This document shows positions 49,788 to 56,781 of a DNA stretch of 64,000 nt, piece after piece (positions within the stretch are counted from its first letter, which is position 1; the number at the start of each line of letters is the position of its first letter). Below the pieces are notes generated by a model, which saw only the letters and a program-made list of their open reading frames with translations, made no database searches and had not been told where the DNA came from. The position numbers were made by a program, and so were the translations under genes. This DNA is from a virus, in IMG/VR virus record IMGVR_UViG_3300044946_000428, positions 47,157 through 111,156 of that record. One strand, given 5' to 3'.

Positions 49788-50410
49788 CACGCGACGCCAA
49801 GCTCGATCCCGTCTACGTGGCCAACCTGACCGAACTGCGCGGCGACGTGGTCCACGGGCTTAAGACCGACGGCACGTTCGCCACGGTCCGGATCCCCGCG
49901 CTCGACAACGTGCTGCGCGTCGTCGACGAACTGCTGCAAGCGCTCGCCGACACGCGCGACGAGAACCAGCGGCTGTTCGTCGACTACAGCACCGAGAAGA
50001 GCCGCCGCGAACTGATGGAGGACGCGTTCAACGAGACGCGTACCGCCCGCGACCGGCTCCGGACCGAGCTCGCCGACACGCGACAGCAGCTCGACGAGGC
50101 CACGGCGAAGCTCACCGCCGCGCTCCGCACCGTCGCCACAGCCGACCAGCTAGCCCTGACCAGCACGCACCTGCAGAACGAGCTCACCGGTGTGCGGGAG
50201 CGCTACGAGTGGATGCTCCGCGACCGCGACCGCTGGCGCGAGGAATACCTGCGTGCCGCCGGGCCGACGCGACCACGCCCCGACGCCACCCTGGCCGCCG
50301 ACATGTGCCCGCGATGCAAGGGCGACAACGAGGAGGCGTGGGCGCTCTGCCAGTCGTGCGCGGAGACGAAGCAACAGGGCCACGACACCACCACCAGCGA
50401 ACAGGACTGA
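49784..50410 (+). CDS. Coiled-coil protein with C-terminal zinc ribbon
   Basis: 208 residues from ATG 49784. A long coiled coil (about 45-165) leads to C-P-R-C (about 175-178) and C-Q-S-C (about 190-193), a rubredoxin-like zinc pair. Probably a scaffold or nucleic-acid-binding rod; no known family. Confidence 0.6.
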   Translation: MTRDAKLDPVYVANLTELRGDVVHGLKTDGTFATVRIPALDNVLRVVDELLQALADTRDENQRLFVDYSTEKSRRELMEDAFNETRTARDRLRTELADTRQQLDEATAKLTAALRTVATADQLALTSTHLQNELTGVRERYEWMLRDRDRWREEYLRAAGPTRPRPDATLAADMCPRCKGDNEEAWALCQSCAETKQQGHDTTTSEQD

Positions 50411-50412
50411 CC

Positions 50413-50814
50413 ATGGGCGACACCAACCGCTACTCCGGCGCCATCACCATCACGCCGCCGCTCACCGGCGCCGAGATCCGCAAGGCCCCGGACTCCGTGC
50501 TCGATGACGTCCGGCTCAAGGTGCGCGAGACCGCGACTCCGACCGACGACGGCGAGATCGTCGTGCGTACCGCCGACGCGATCGTGCCGACCTGCGATGG
50601 GCGCAGCGGGCGAAGCTTCGCCGAGGATCTGCAACTGCTCGTGGATCACCTGCTCATCGAGTCCCCGGGCCGCGTGTTCGCCGGCTACATCGAGGTGGAG
50701 TGGGATCCGGGCTATGGGCTGACCCCGCCGTCCCGGTATGTGGTGCGTGACGGGCGCGTGGTCGAGGTCAAGGCGCAGATCGTGTGGCCGGATGAGGGCG
50801 GCGATCGCGATTAA
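50413..50814 (+). CDS. DUF6205-like protein
   Basis: 133 residues from ATG 50413. NRYSGAITITPPLTGAEIRK (5-24) and FAGYIEVEWDPGYGLTPPS look like a family I recall as DUF6205 from Streptomyces and their phages; function unknown. It overlaps the next gene by 23 bases. Confidence 0.6.
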   Translation: MGDTNRYSGAITITPPLTGAEIRKAPDSVLDDVRLKVRETATPTDDGEIVVRTADAIVPTCDGRSGRSFAEDLQLLVDHLLIESPGRVFAGYIEVEWDPGYGLTPPSRYVVRDGRVVEVKAQIVWPDEGGDRD

Positions 50815-51181
50815 CTCCTACTTCCACGCCAAGTCGGCCACCCGAAAGTGGGGCGGCACGATCGACGATTTCCTTGCCATCGAGGAGTTCATCGACAGCT
50901 CCAAGATGGTGATCGGCGACGTGCGGCACCGCTCGCTCTACCACCACACGCTCGGCGTGTTCCTGTGCGAACGGATCTTCGGCAAGACCATCGCCGTGGG
51001 CCGCAAGCAGATCCCGGTCCGCCTGATCGCCGAACGACACATCCTTGAAGATCTCGGCTGGCTCCCCTCGCCGGCCGACTACATCGACGGGATGCCGATC
51101 AAAACGTGGATGTCTGGCGCTCAGCGCAAGGACGTCCCGCTCTCTCACCTTCTTCTCACTGCATCGGAGACCACGCAATGA
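50792..51181 (+). CDS. DUF6915-like protein
   Basis: 129 residues from ATG 50792. SYFHAKSATRKWGGTIDDFL, DSSKMVIGDVRHRSLYHHTLG (about 35-55) and RLIAERHILEDLGWLPS resemble a family I know as DUF6915. The conserved His pairs (R-H-R, Y-H-H) could bind metal. Overlaps the next gene by 4 bases. Confidence 0.65.
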   Translation: MRAAIAINSYFHAKSATRKWGGTIDDFLAIEEFIDSSKMVIGDVRHRSLYHHTLGVFLCERIFGKTIAVGRKQIPVRLIAERHILEDLGWLPSPADYIDGMPIKTWMSGAQRKDVPLSHLLLTASETTQ

Positions 51182-51665
51182 CCATGACGTTCCTCGGCAT
51201 TCCCGTCGAAGGCGACATCACCCTGGCCGACAAGCGCACCCCGCAGCGTCCGCTGGAGGAACTCGCGCCGCTCATGCAGGCGGTGTTGGACGACGACGGG
51301 ATCGCCGCGTTCGGCTGGCGCCAGTACACGCCGTACTTCAACGACGGCGACGCCTGCATCTTCGGCACCAGCGGCGTCTGGGTGCGCACCGTGGATGACA
51401 CCTGCGAGGACGGGGACACGTACGGACTTGAGGTGTCGCGGACGCATCCGTCGCTCGGCAACGAGCGGTGGAACGGTACTGCGGGCCGCTGGGAGACGTA
51501 CGTGAACGAGCGCAACGACGCGGCCCGGTACGACCGGTGCGAGGCGCTGTCCTCCGCGATCGAAGGCGGCGCGTCGACGACGTGCTCCTGGAGGCGTTCG
51601 GCGACCACGCCGAGATCACCGTCAGGCGCGACGGGATCTCGGTCGCCACGTACGAGCACGGGTGA
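51178..51665 (+). pseudogene. Frameshifted gene of unknown family
   Basis: From ATG 51178 the frame reads normally to about residue 132 (ALSSAIEGGA). It then turns into Ser/Arg-rich nonsense that runs over the next gene to 51828. The -1 frame continues naturally as DDVLLEAFGDHAEITVRRDG and stops at 51665, 4 bases into the next gene as usual here. GGCGCG-TCGACGAC at about 51567-51580 lacks one T that would give G-A-F-D-D. So there is a single-base deletion near 51572: a real mutation, a sequencing error or, less likely, programmed shifting. Confidence 0.75.
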
Positions 51666-51877
51666 CATCCCGCAACGCTGCGGCGCGCCCGCTGATCAGG
51701 TGGGCGCGTTCGCTCGGCTGCGAGGTGACGCGGACGCGCAAGCAGCACTGGCAGATCGCCTATCAGGGCCGCGTCATCTGCGTGGTGTCTGGCACGCCGT
51801 CGAGGCCGAGTTCGATGAAGAACGCTAAGGCGCAGATCAGCCGAGGCGTCAACAAACTGACAGAGAAGGAGGCCTGA
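51662..51877 (+). CDS. HicA-like small protein
   Basis: 71 residues from GTG 51662. [25 protein letters not shown] followed by strands and [15 protein letters not shown] matches the dsRBD-like fold of HicA/YcfA proteins, where a His in the strand is catalytic in toxins. No HicB partner is adjacent, so it is probably a stand-alone phage version, just before SSB. Confidence 0.6.
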   Translation: MTSRNAAARPLIRWARSLGCEVTRTRKQHWQIAYQGRVICVVSGTPSRPSSMKNAKAQISRGVNKLTEKEA

Positions 51878-51879
51878 CC

Positions 51880-52404
51880 ATGGCCGGAGAGACGCTCGTA
51901 ACGATCATCGGGACGCTGGTGGCGGACCCGGAGTTGAGGTGGACGCAGAGCGGCGTGGCGGTCGCCAGCTTCCGGATCGCTTCGACGCCACGCAACTACA
52001 ACAAGGACACCAGCAAGTTCGAGGACGGTGAAAGCCTCTTCATGTCGTGCTCGGTCTGGCGGCAGTACGCGGAGAACGTGGCCGAGTCGCTGACCAAGGG
52101 CATGCAGGTGATGGTGCAGGGCCGGCTGAAGCAGCGGTCGTACGAGAAGGACGGCCAGCAGCGCACGGTGATCGAGCTCGACGTGGAGGACGTGGGCCCG
52201 ACGCTGCGGTTCGCGACGGCGAAGGTCACCAAGTCGCAGCGTGGCGGTGGGAACGGCGGCGGCTCGAGCAACTCGGCCGGTTCCGGTGGCGACTGGGGTT
52301 CGGGCTCCGGTGGCGTGCAGCGGTCCGGCGGCCAGCAGCCCCGGGCGACAGAGGCTGACCCGTGGGCGACCGGCGGCGGCTACTCGGATCAGCCTCCGTT
52401 CTGA
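51880..52404 (+). CDS. ssb: Single-stranded DNA-binding protein
   Basis: 174 residues from ATG 51880, GGAGG upstream. OB-fold at 1-110 ([38 protein letters not shown]), a Gly/Ser linker, and the acidic-aromatic tail ending D-Q-P-P-F that recruits partners. It will coat single strands made by the exonuclease and helicase. Confidence 0.95.
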   Translation: MAGETLVTIIGTLVADPELRWTQSGVAVASFRIASTPRNYNKDTSKFEDGESLFMSCSVWRQYAENVAESLTKGMQVMVQGRLKQRSYEKDGQQRTVIELDVEDVGPTLRFATAKVTKSQRGGGNGGGSSNSAGSGGDWGSGSGGVQRSGGQQPRATEADPWATGGGYSDQPPF

Positions 52405-52460
52405 TCAGACGTTTCCGCCCGGCCGGGGCCTGCGGGCTCCGGCCATCCCGAAGGAGATCC

Positions 52461-52664
52461 ATGGACACCGCACCAAGCCTGCCCGACGATGTCCGCGAGT
52501 TCATCGAGAAGATCCCCGGCCGATTCGGCTGGTCCTTCCCACGCGATCAGCGGACGTACGAGGTTGTCGCTGCCCAGATGCTCGAGCGCGGCGTCTCGAC
52601 CGAAATGCTCTTCGCTTGGCTCGGGGCGCTCTACCTTGCCGCGACGAACGAACGCAGAGGCTGA
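52461..52664 (+). CDS. Small protein, unrecognised
   Basis: 67 residues from ATG 52461, AAGGAG upstream. PDDVREFIEKIPGRFGWSFP and a helical second half. Separated from the SSB gene by 56 bases. Confidence 0.6.
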   Translation: MDTAPSLPDDVREFIEKIPGRFGWSFPRDQRTYEVVAAQMLERGVSTEMLFAWLGALYLAATNERRG

Positions 52665-52666
52665 CG

Positions 52667-53134
52667 ATGAACGACACCACTATCTACGCCGAGCGGCGCA
52701 TCCGCACCCTGCTCGCCCGGCTCGACCCCGGCACGTACAACCTCGGCGATGAGATCGCGTACGACAAGGCGTTCCGGTCCGAGGAGTGGCCGCGCAACTC
52801 CTACGCCCTCAGCCGGCCCGACATGGAGGCGGTGCTCGCGCTGCTCGACCATGCCCGGTCGCTGCGCCTGGCGTCCCCCTACATGGCCGTCGATCCGGCC
52901 GTGCACACCCCGGAGCGTGTCGCCGCGTACCTGACGGCGCGCGGCTGGCGGCAGCGGGAGGCGGAGCCGGGGTTCTGGGACCTCGGCGGCCTGGAGACCG
53001 TGCTCGTGCACCGCGTGGCCACGGCGTCCGACTACGCGGGCCGTACGGGGCTGCTGGCGTCGGATCTCGCGTCGATCTACAAGACCGGCGAGCTGCAGAT
53101 CCTCGCGGACATCGCGGAGGCTGGCAATGGCTGA
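52667..53134 (+). CDS. Unrecognised actinophage protein
   Basis: 155 residues from ATG 52667. A helical N-terminus with Leu/Arg repeats, then VAAYLTARGWRQREAEPGFWDLG (about 84-106), a pattern seen in several actinobacterial hypotheticals. Overlaps the next gene by 8 bases. Confidence 0.6.
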   Translation: MNDTTIYAERRIRTLLARLDPGTYNLGDEIAYDKAFRSEEWPRNSYALSRPDMEAVLALLDHARSLRLASPYMAVDPAVHTPERVAAYLTARGWRQREAEPGFWDLGGLETVLVHRVATASDYAGRTGLLASDLASIYKTGELQILADIAEAGNG

Positions 53135-53336
53135 CGCCGTGGATGCCGCCCTGGATCGTCTCAACCGCGGCCTGGCCGAGGCCGGGATGCCGACCGCGAC
53201 ACTCACCGTCACGGGCCGGGTGCTGTTCGGCCGACCTGAGGCGGTGGTGCGGCTCGTACATACAGACGACCCCGACACGGCGTACGGGGAGATCCGGATC
53301 CCGCTCTCGATCATGCAGGAGGCTGCTCATGCTTGA
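53127..53336 (+). CDS. Small protein, unrecognised
   Basis: 69 residues from ATG 53127. A helix (DAALDRLNRGLAEAG) then two or three strands (TLTVTGRVLFGRPEAVVRLV). Overlaps both neighbours by 8 bases. Confidence 0.6.
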   Translation: MADAVDAALDRLNRGLAEAGMPTATLTVTGRVLFGRPEAVVRLVHTDDPDTAYGEIRIPLSIMQEAAHA

Positions 53337-53589
53337 GGGCGCCCTGATCCTGCTCGTCGGCATCGTCGTCGGCCGGTTCATGCCGGGCCGGCGGCGCAAG
53401 CCGAAACCGCCCGCGCCGGTCAAGCCGATCTGCGGCTGCGGACACCATCGCAGCTTCCACGAGAACGGCGGCGCCTGCAAAGAACGGGTGTACGTCGGCT
53501 ACATCGAGGGCCATAAGCCGTGCACGTGCCGTCACTACGTCGGGCCTGAGCCGATGACCGAGCTGTACGCCCCCGAGATCGCGAGCTGA
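53329..53589 (+). CDS. Membrane-anchored zinc-binding protein
   Basis: 86 residues from ATG 53329. One N-terminal membrane helix (about 3-18), a basic/Pro linker, then C-G-C-G-H-H-R-S-F-H and C-T-C-R-H-Y, a Cys/His cluster for one or two zinc ions facing the cytoplasm. Confidence 0.65.
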   Translation: MLEGALILLVGIVVGRFMPGRRRKPKPPAPVKPICGCGHHRSFHENGGACKERVYVGYIEGHKPCTCRHYVGPEPMTELYAPEIAS

Positions 53590-53598
53590 AGGAGACTC

Positions 53599-54057
53599 AT
53601 GCCGTTCATTCACAACCGCACGCGGAAAGCCATCAAGCGCGACTACGAGGACGCCGCGCACGCGTTCGCGCTCTCCCCCATCCTGCTCGCCGCCCTGTTC
53701 CTCGTCGCGGCCCTGATCGCGGTCGGGATCTGGCTGTGGACCGCGTCGTCCGGCGCCCGCGGCAACGCGTCGGTGACCCGGCAGCACAACTCCGGGCAGA
53801 ACCAGGTCGCGCAGAACACGAAGCTGCTCGGCGACCAGGCCACCGTGCTCTCCGACCAGCAGAAGATCCAGTCCCTGGCCGGGGGTGTCGTGACCGAGCA
53901 GGACCGCATGGACCTGTCCGGGCTCGAGCTCAACTGCCAGTCCGACGTCGCCGCGTACAACGCCGACGTCCGCAACATCCTCGCCTCGGGCTACCTGCCC
54001 GCCGGCCTGCCCTCGTCGTACCCGGCGGCGGCGTGCGACGCCCCCACCTCGAAGTAG
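53599..54057 (+). CDS. Membrane protein with extracytoplasmic coiled coil
   Basis: 152 residues from ATG 53599, AAGGAG upstream. A basic N-terminus, a membrane helix (about 26-49) and a Gln/Asn-rich extracytoplasmic part (55-152) with two Cys that could pair. Directly followed by the lipoprotein gene, so the two may act together at the cell surface. Confidence 0.65.
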   Translation: MPFIHNRTRKAIKRDYEDAAHAFALSPILLAALFLVAALIAVGIWLWTASSGARGNASVTRQHNSGQNQVAQNTKLLGDQATVLSDQQKIQSLAGGVVTEQDRMDLSGLELNCQSDVAAYNADVRNILASGYLPAGLPSSYPAAACDAPTSK

Positions 54058-54064
54058 GAGAGTC

Positions 54065-54667
54065 ATGAAGAACCTCAAGTCCAGCCACCTGCGGCGTGTC
54101 CGTGTCGGCATCTCCAGCGGCGTCCTGGTCGTCGTGGCGGGCCTCGCGCTCGCCGCGTGCACCGGGAGCAGCGGCGGCTCGCAGTCCGCGGTCAACGCGT
54201 CCGACACGACGGCGCAGCAGGAGTACAACGAGTTCACTGCGGCGGTCCCGTACCCGTACGCGAACGCGGCGCCGTCGAACCCGCTGGAGCGGGAGAACCT
54301 GGCGAAGCGGCTCAAGGCCTATGACAGCTCCGGCGACACGAACTACATGTACATCATGACCTTCAGCGGCCAGGTGATCGGCTACTACGTCATCGACGGC
54401 AAGGTGTCGTCCACCGGCTCCGAGATGACGTCCACGCAGCAGGTCACGAACTGCGGCACCGGGAACAACGGCGGCGGCGGCGGTTGCTCCGTCACCGACG
54501 CGATCGGCGACGACGGGTCGTACGGCCCGGAGGAGGGCGGTTCGTTCGGCGTGTTCGCATTCACCTCGACTGGCGCTTTGATCGAAACCGACAGCCCGTT
54601 CCTCGTTTCCTCGCAGCCGATTGCCCTCTACGCCAAGGTTCCCCAACTCGACGCACCGGCCAATTAG
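54065..54667 (+). CDS. Phage-encoded lipoprotein
   Basis: 200 residues from ATG 54065, AGGAG upstream. A basic signal peptide ends in the lipobox L-A-A-C (Cys at about 32), followed by a Gly/Ser linker and a beta-rich domain (YMYIMTFSGQVIGYYVIDGK near 98-117). Lipoproteins of temperate phages often block superinfection. Its last 18 codons resemble those of the following HNH gene (see findings), so the 3' end was probably rebuilt when that gene inserted. Confidence 0.8.
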   Translation: MKNLKSSHLRRVRVGISSGVLVVVAGLALAACTGSSGGSQSAVNASDTTAQQEYNEFTAAVPYPYANAAPSNPLERENLAKRLKAYDSSGDTNYMYIMTFSGQVIGYYVIDGKVSSTGSEMTSTQQVTNCGTGNNGGGGGCSVTDAIGDDGSYGPEEGGSFGVFAFTSTGALIETDSPFLVSSQPIALYAKVPQLDAPAN

Positions 54668-54686
54668 CTTCGGGATTGGATTGACG

Positions 54687-55559
54687 ATGCCAGCGCACAG
54701 AACACTCAGCGCCGAGGCCGGACAGCGGTTCGGCCGGGGCACTGTCATCGACGCCGAGGTTGGTGTCGGCCGGTTGGGCCGACACCGCGGCGCCCGCCTC
54801 CGATGCGATTGCGGGAACGAATACACCGCAGCAATCAAGTATCTGCACAACGGCGACACCCAGTCGTGTGGTTGCCTGCGCATGGAGTTGTGCGCCGTCA
54901 AGGTCGAGGCCGGCGACGCCTACGAGCGCCTTACCTTCACGGGCAGTGCACACTACGAGAGGCGGTTCTGGGTTCTCGAGTGCACCTGCACCTGTGGGCG
55001 CAGCGTTGCCGTGCGGTCCGACCGGTGGGGCGTCACCAGCCGATGCTTTCTCTGCCTCGTGGCCTTTCGGTCTGCAAGGAACACGACGCACGGGCTCTCT
55101 CAAACCGGGGCCTACTCGTCGTGGTGGTCGATGATCGATCGCTGCACGAACCCGCGGGCCAGTGGCTGGGAGAACTATGGCGGACGCGGGATAGCCGTGT
55201 GCGACCGCTGGTTCGACGTCCGAAACTTCGTGGCCGACATGGGGTCGCGGCCCGAAGGCACGACGATCGACCGAATCGATAACGACAAGGGCTACTTTCC
55301 GGACAACTGCCGCTGGGCCACGCCTGCGCAGCAGGCCGCGAATCGGCGTGCGCCAAGGCGGAGCGGGATGTGTCGCAAGGGGCTGCATCCGATGATCCCA
55401 GAGAACCTCTATATCAACCCGACCTCCGGGGCAGCGACATGCAAGGCGTGCGCGAAGAAACGCGCGAGCGATCGGTACCTTCGGTTGAAGGAACGCTCGT
55501 CGGCGCCGGTCGAGCTCTACGCGAACGTTCCCCAGCTCGACGCACCGGCTTCAAAGTAG
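54687..55559 (+). CDS. HNH endonuclease with zinc ribbons, inserted homing gene
   Basis: 290 residues from ATG 54687. Zinc pairs C-D-C-G / C-G-C (about 33-55) and C-T-C-T-C-G (about 88-93) precede the HNH core at about 138-222: YSSWWSMIDRCTNP, ENYGGRGIAVCDRW, TIDRIDNDKGYFPDNCRWAT. A third zinc ribbon (C-x-K-G-L-H-P to C-K-A-C, about 232-264) follows. The last residues (ELYANVPQLDAPASK) are those of the upstream lipoprotein (ALYAKVPQLDAPAN), so this gene invaded the lipoprotein's 3' end. Confidence 0.9.
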   Translation: MPAHRTLSAEAGQRFGRGTVIDAEVGVGRLGRHRGARLRCDCGNEYTAAIKYLHNGDTQSCGCLRMELCAVKVEAGDAYERLTFTGSAHYERRFWVLECTCTCGRSVAVRSDRWGVTSRCFLCLVAFRSARNTTHGLSQTGAYSSWWSMIDRCTNPRASGWENYGGRGIAVCDRWFDVRNFVADMGSRPEGTTIDRIDNDKGYFPDNCRWATPAQQAANRRAPRRSGMCRKGLHPMIPENLYINPTSGAATCKACAKKRASDRYLRLKERSSAPVELYANVPQLDAPASK

Positions 55560-55576
55560 CGGCGCCTGAAAACGGT

Positions 55577-55608
55577 GCCGCCCCGGGCTGTCTGCGGACC
55601 GGGGCGGC
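55577..55608 (+). terminator. Stem-loop after the HNH gene
   Basis: Perfect 10-bp stem (GCCGCCCCGG, 55577-55586, with 55599-55608) and a 12-nt loop. No T tract. A second, weaker hairpin lies near 55648-55672. Together they probably end lipoprotein/HNH transcription. Confidence 0.55.
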
Positions 55609-55733
55609 GACCCGCGAGGAGTCAGCGGGTTCGGGGTGGCGGCCCGATCGGGGGAGTCCGGGCCGCCGGTTCCAGGGTAGCGAGTTCGCAGCGATTCCGA
55701 CGCGAAACCGGGGATCTGCGGTACACCTATGGC

Positions 55734-55988
55734 GTGGAGAACGAGCTGTCGCCGGACCTCGCGTGGAGCCTCGCCTCGGCCTACCTTGATCGGAAGAGTA
55801 TTCACACCGACCTCTGCCGGGCGACGGACGGATGCGGCGTCCCCACGCTGCTCACGGAACTTGTCGAGTTGCTCATCCCCGGGTTCGTCGAGTACGCGGA
55901 GCGGCACGGCCTCGAGGACAAGCCGTTCTGGGCGCCGGATCACCCGGAGGCGCTGGCGGGGCGTATGAAGGCCGGGACCGCGCCGTGA
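55734..55988 (+). CDS. Small acidic protein, unrecognised
   Basis: 84 residues from GTG 55734 (no strong ribosome binding site). NELSPDLAWSLASAYLDRKS at the start and CRATDGCGVPTLL in the middle; helical. Overlaps the next start by 4 bases. Confidence 0.55.
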   Translation: MENELSPDLAWSLASAYLDRKSIHTDLCRATDGCGVPTLLTELVELLIPGFVEYAERHGLEDKPFWAPDHPEALAGRMKAGTAP

Positions 55989-56185
55989 GCGTCTCCCCGG
56001 GCACGATCTGGCGCCCGACTGCGGGCCGGGCCGGCACGGTCGTGGTCCGCTCCGTGACGGGCACCGTGGCGACCGTGGTGCCGTGGCCTCAGCGGGGACG
56101 GCCGAAGCTGACGCCGCGCCGGGTGCCGCTCACCGCGAACGGCGCCGGGCTCGTCGGGTACACGGCGACCGGGCAGCGCGGGTAA
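55985..56185 (+). CDS. Small beta-rich protein
   Basis: 66 residues from GTG 55985. Val/Arg/Gly-rich (GTVVVRSVTGTVATVVPW), probably an SH3-like barrel. Last protein gene before the Y-RNA cluster. Confidence 0.55.
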   Translation: MSVSPGTIWRPTAGRAGTVVVRSVTGTVATVVPWPQRGRPKLTPRRVPLTANGAGLVGYTATGQRG

Positions 56186-56234
56186 CGCCCAAACGATTCG
56201 CACGTTGAGCCACGGATCGGCTACCGTGGCGTCA

Positions 56235-56308
56235 GGCCCGGGTGCGAATGGGATCGGCTACTTCTTTCTTGCAGAAATCACGCCGAACCCGACTCCGATC
56301 TCCGGGCC
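56235..56308 (+). ncRNA. Y RNA 1 (compact, no tRNA-like domain)
   Basis: Lower stem GGCCCGG (56235-56241) with CCGGGCC (56302-56308). Internal loop GTGCGAAT (5') against GACTCCGATCT (3'). Then a 3-bp helix GGG/CCC, an A-A mismatch, TCGGC/GCCGA, and an apical TTTCT-TGC-AGAAA hairpin. The same order of lower stem, asymmetric loop ending GATCT, 3-bp helix and mismatch recurs in the next three RNAs and corresponds to the Ro60-binding stem of Y RNAs. About 74 nt. A 7-bp hairpin at 56209-56230 lies just upstream. Ends are inferred from pairing. Confidence 0.65.
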
Positions 56309-56315
56309 GCAAGTT

Positions 56316-56459
56316 TGACCTCGCTGGGTGTGCAGGCAACGGTTCCTTCCTCCTGTTAAGAGGCTGATGTCGGTTCGAGTCCGGCCCAGACCTTCGGGTC
56401 CGGTAGCTCAATGGCAGAGCAGCTGTGCACCGTGGCCGTCTTGATCTCCGGCGGGGTCA
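56316..56459 (+). ncRNA. yrlA: Y RNA 2 with permuted tRNA-like domain (YrlA type)
   Basis: The 12-bp lower stem pairs TGACCTCGCTGG (56316-56327) with CCGGCGGGGTCA (56448-56459). Internal loop GTGTGCA against GTCTTGATCT; GGC/GCC, A-G mismatch, ACGGT/ACCGT. Inside lies a tRNA-like unit in permuted order: T arm GTCGG-TTCGAGT-CCGGC (56369-56385), acceptor 3' strand CCAGACC (56386-56392), TTCG tetraloop, acceptor 5' strand GGTCCGG (56397-56403, one C-A mismatch), TA, D arm GCTC-AATGGCA-GAGC. A hairpin with loop CTGTTAA (56349-56363) precedes the T arm. About 144 nt. Confidence 0.8.
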
Positions 56460-56485
56460 CTAGAGTTCGACAACTGAATACCGCA

Positions 56486-56586
56486 CCTCCCGGTGCGATG
56501 ACCGCCGTTACTTCGGTTCAGAGCTCTCCCATGGAGGGCTGCGGTTTCAACACCGCTACACGGCAGTCGCCCTTGATCTCGGGAGG
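56486..56586 (+). ncRNA. Y RNA 3 (stem-loops, no tRNA-like domain)
   Basis: Lower stem CCTCCCG (56486-56492) with CGGGAGG (56580-56586). Internal loop GTGCGAT against GCCCTTGATCT. GAC/GTC, C-A mismatch, GCCGT/ACGGC. The head contains hairpins AGCTCTCC-CAT-GGAGGGCT (56522-56540) and GCGGT-TTCAAC-ACCGC. The loop sequences match Y RNA 1 on the 5' side and Y RNAs 2 and 4 on the 3' side, which links all four. About 101 nt. Confidence 0.65.
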
Positions 56587-56596
56587 GACTGCATCG

Positions 56597-56744
56597 GGTC
56601 GCGCCCGGTGTGCAGGTAACGGGTACTTCCCTTTGGAGGACGTGGTCGCGGGTTCGAGTCCCGCTCGGCTGCCTACGTGCGGCCGGTAGCTCAGCGGATA
56701 GAGCGCGTATGTTCCCCGTCGCCGTCTTGATCTCGGGCGCGACC
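56597..56744 (+). ncRNA. yrlA: Y RNA 4 with permuted tRNA-like domain (YrlA type)
   Basis: Perfect 11-bp lower stem GGTCGCGCCCG (56597-56607) with CGGGCGCGACC (56734-56744). Internal loop GTGTGCA against GTCTTGATCT, identical to Y RNA 2. GGT/GCC, A-C mismatch, ACGGG/CCCGT. The tRNA-like part: T arm GCGGG-TTCGAGT-CCCGC (56648-56664), acceptor 3' strand TCGGCTG (56665-56671), loop, acceptor 5' strand CGGCCGG (56680-56686, all 7 pairs possible), TA, D arm GCTC-AGCGGATA-GAGC. It ends 37 bases before the Ro60 start and is probably on the same transcript. Confidence 0.82.
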
Positions 56745-56781
56745 GCTTGCCGCTCCTCCTTCCTTCTCGTGGGAGTTGAGC

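Noticed and set aside
51666-51828. C-terminal extension of the gene at 51178
   Set aside because: After the missing base, the frame is Ser/Arg/Thr-rich nonsense and runs through the next gene.
56349-56392. tRNA-Asn gene (GTT anticodon loop followed by a T arm)
   Set aside because: No acceptor 5' strand or D arm lies upstream in the right place. Both occur downstream, closed by a TTCG loop, which fits a permuted Y-RNA domain.
56397-56745. Two truncated tRNA 5' halves starting with acceptor and GGTAGCTCA
   Set aside because: Each 5' half pairs with the T-arm/acceptor strand just before it, so they are halves of permuted tRNA-like domains, not decayed tRNAs.
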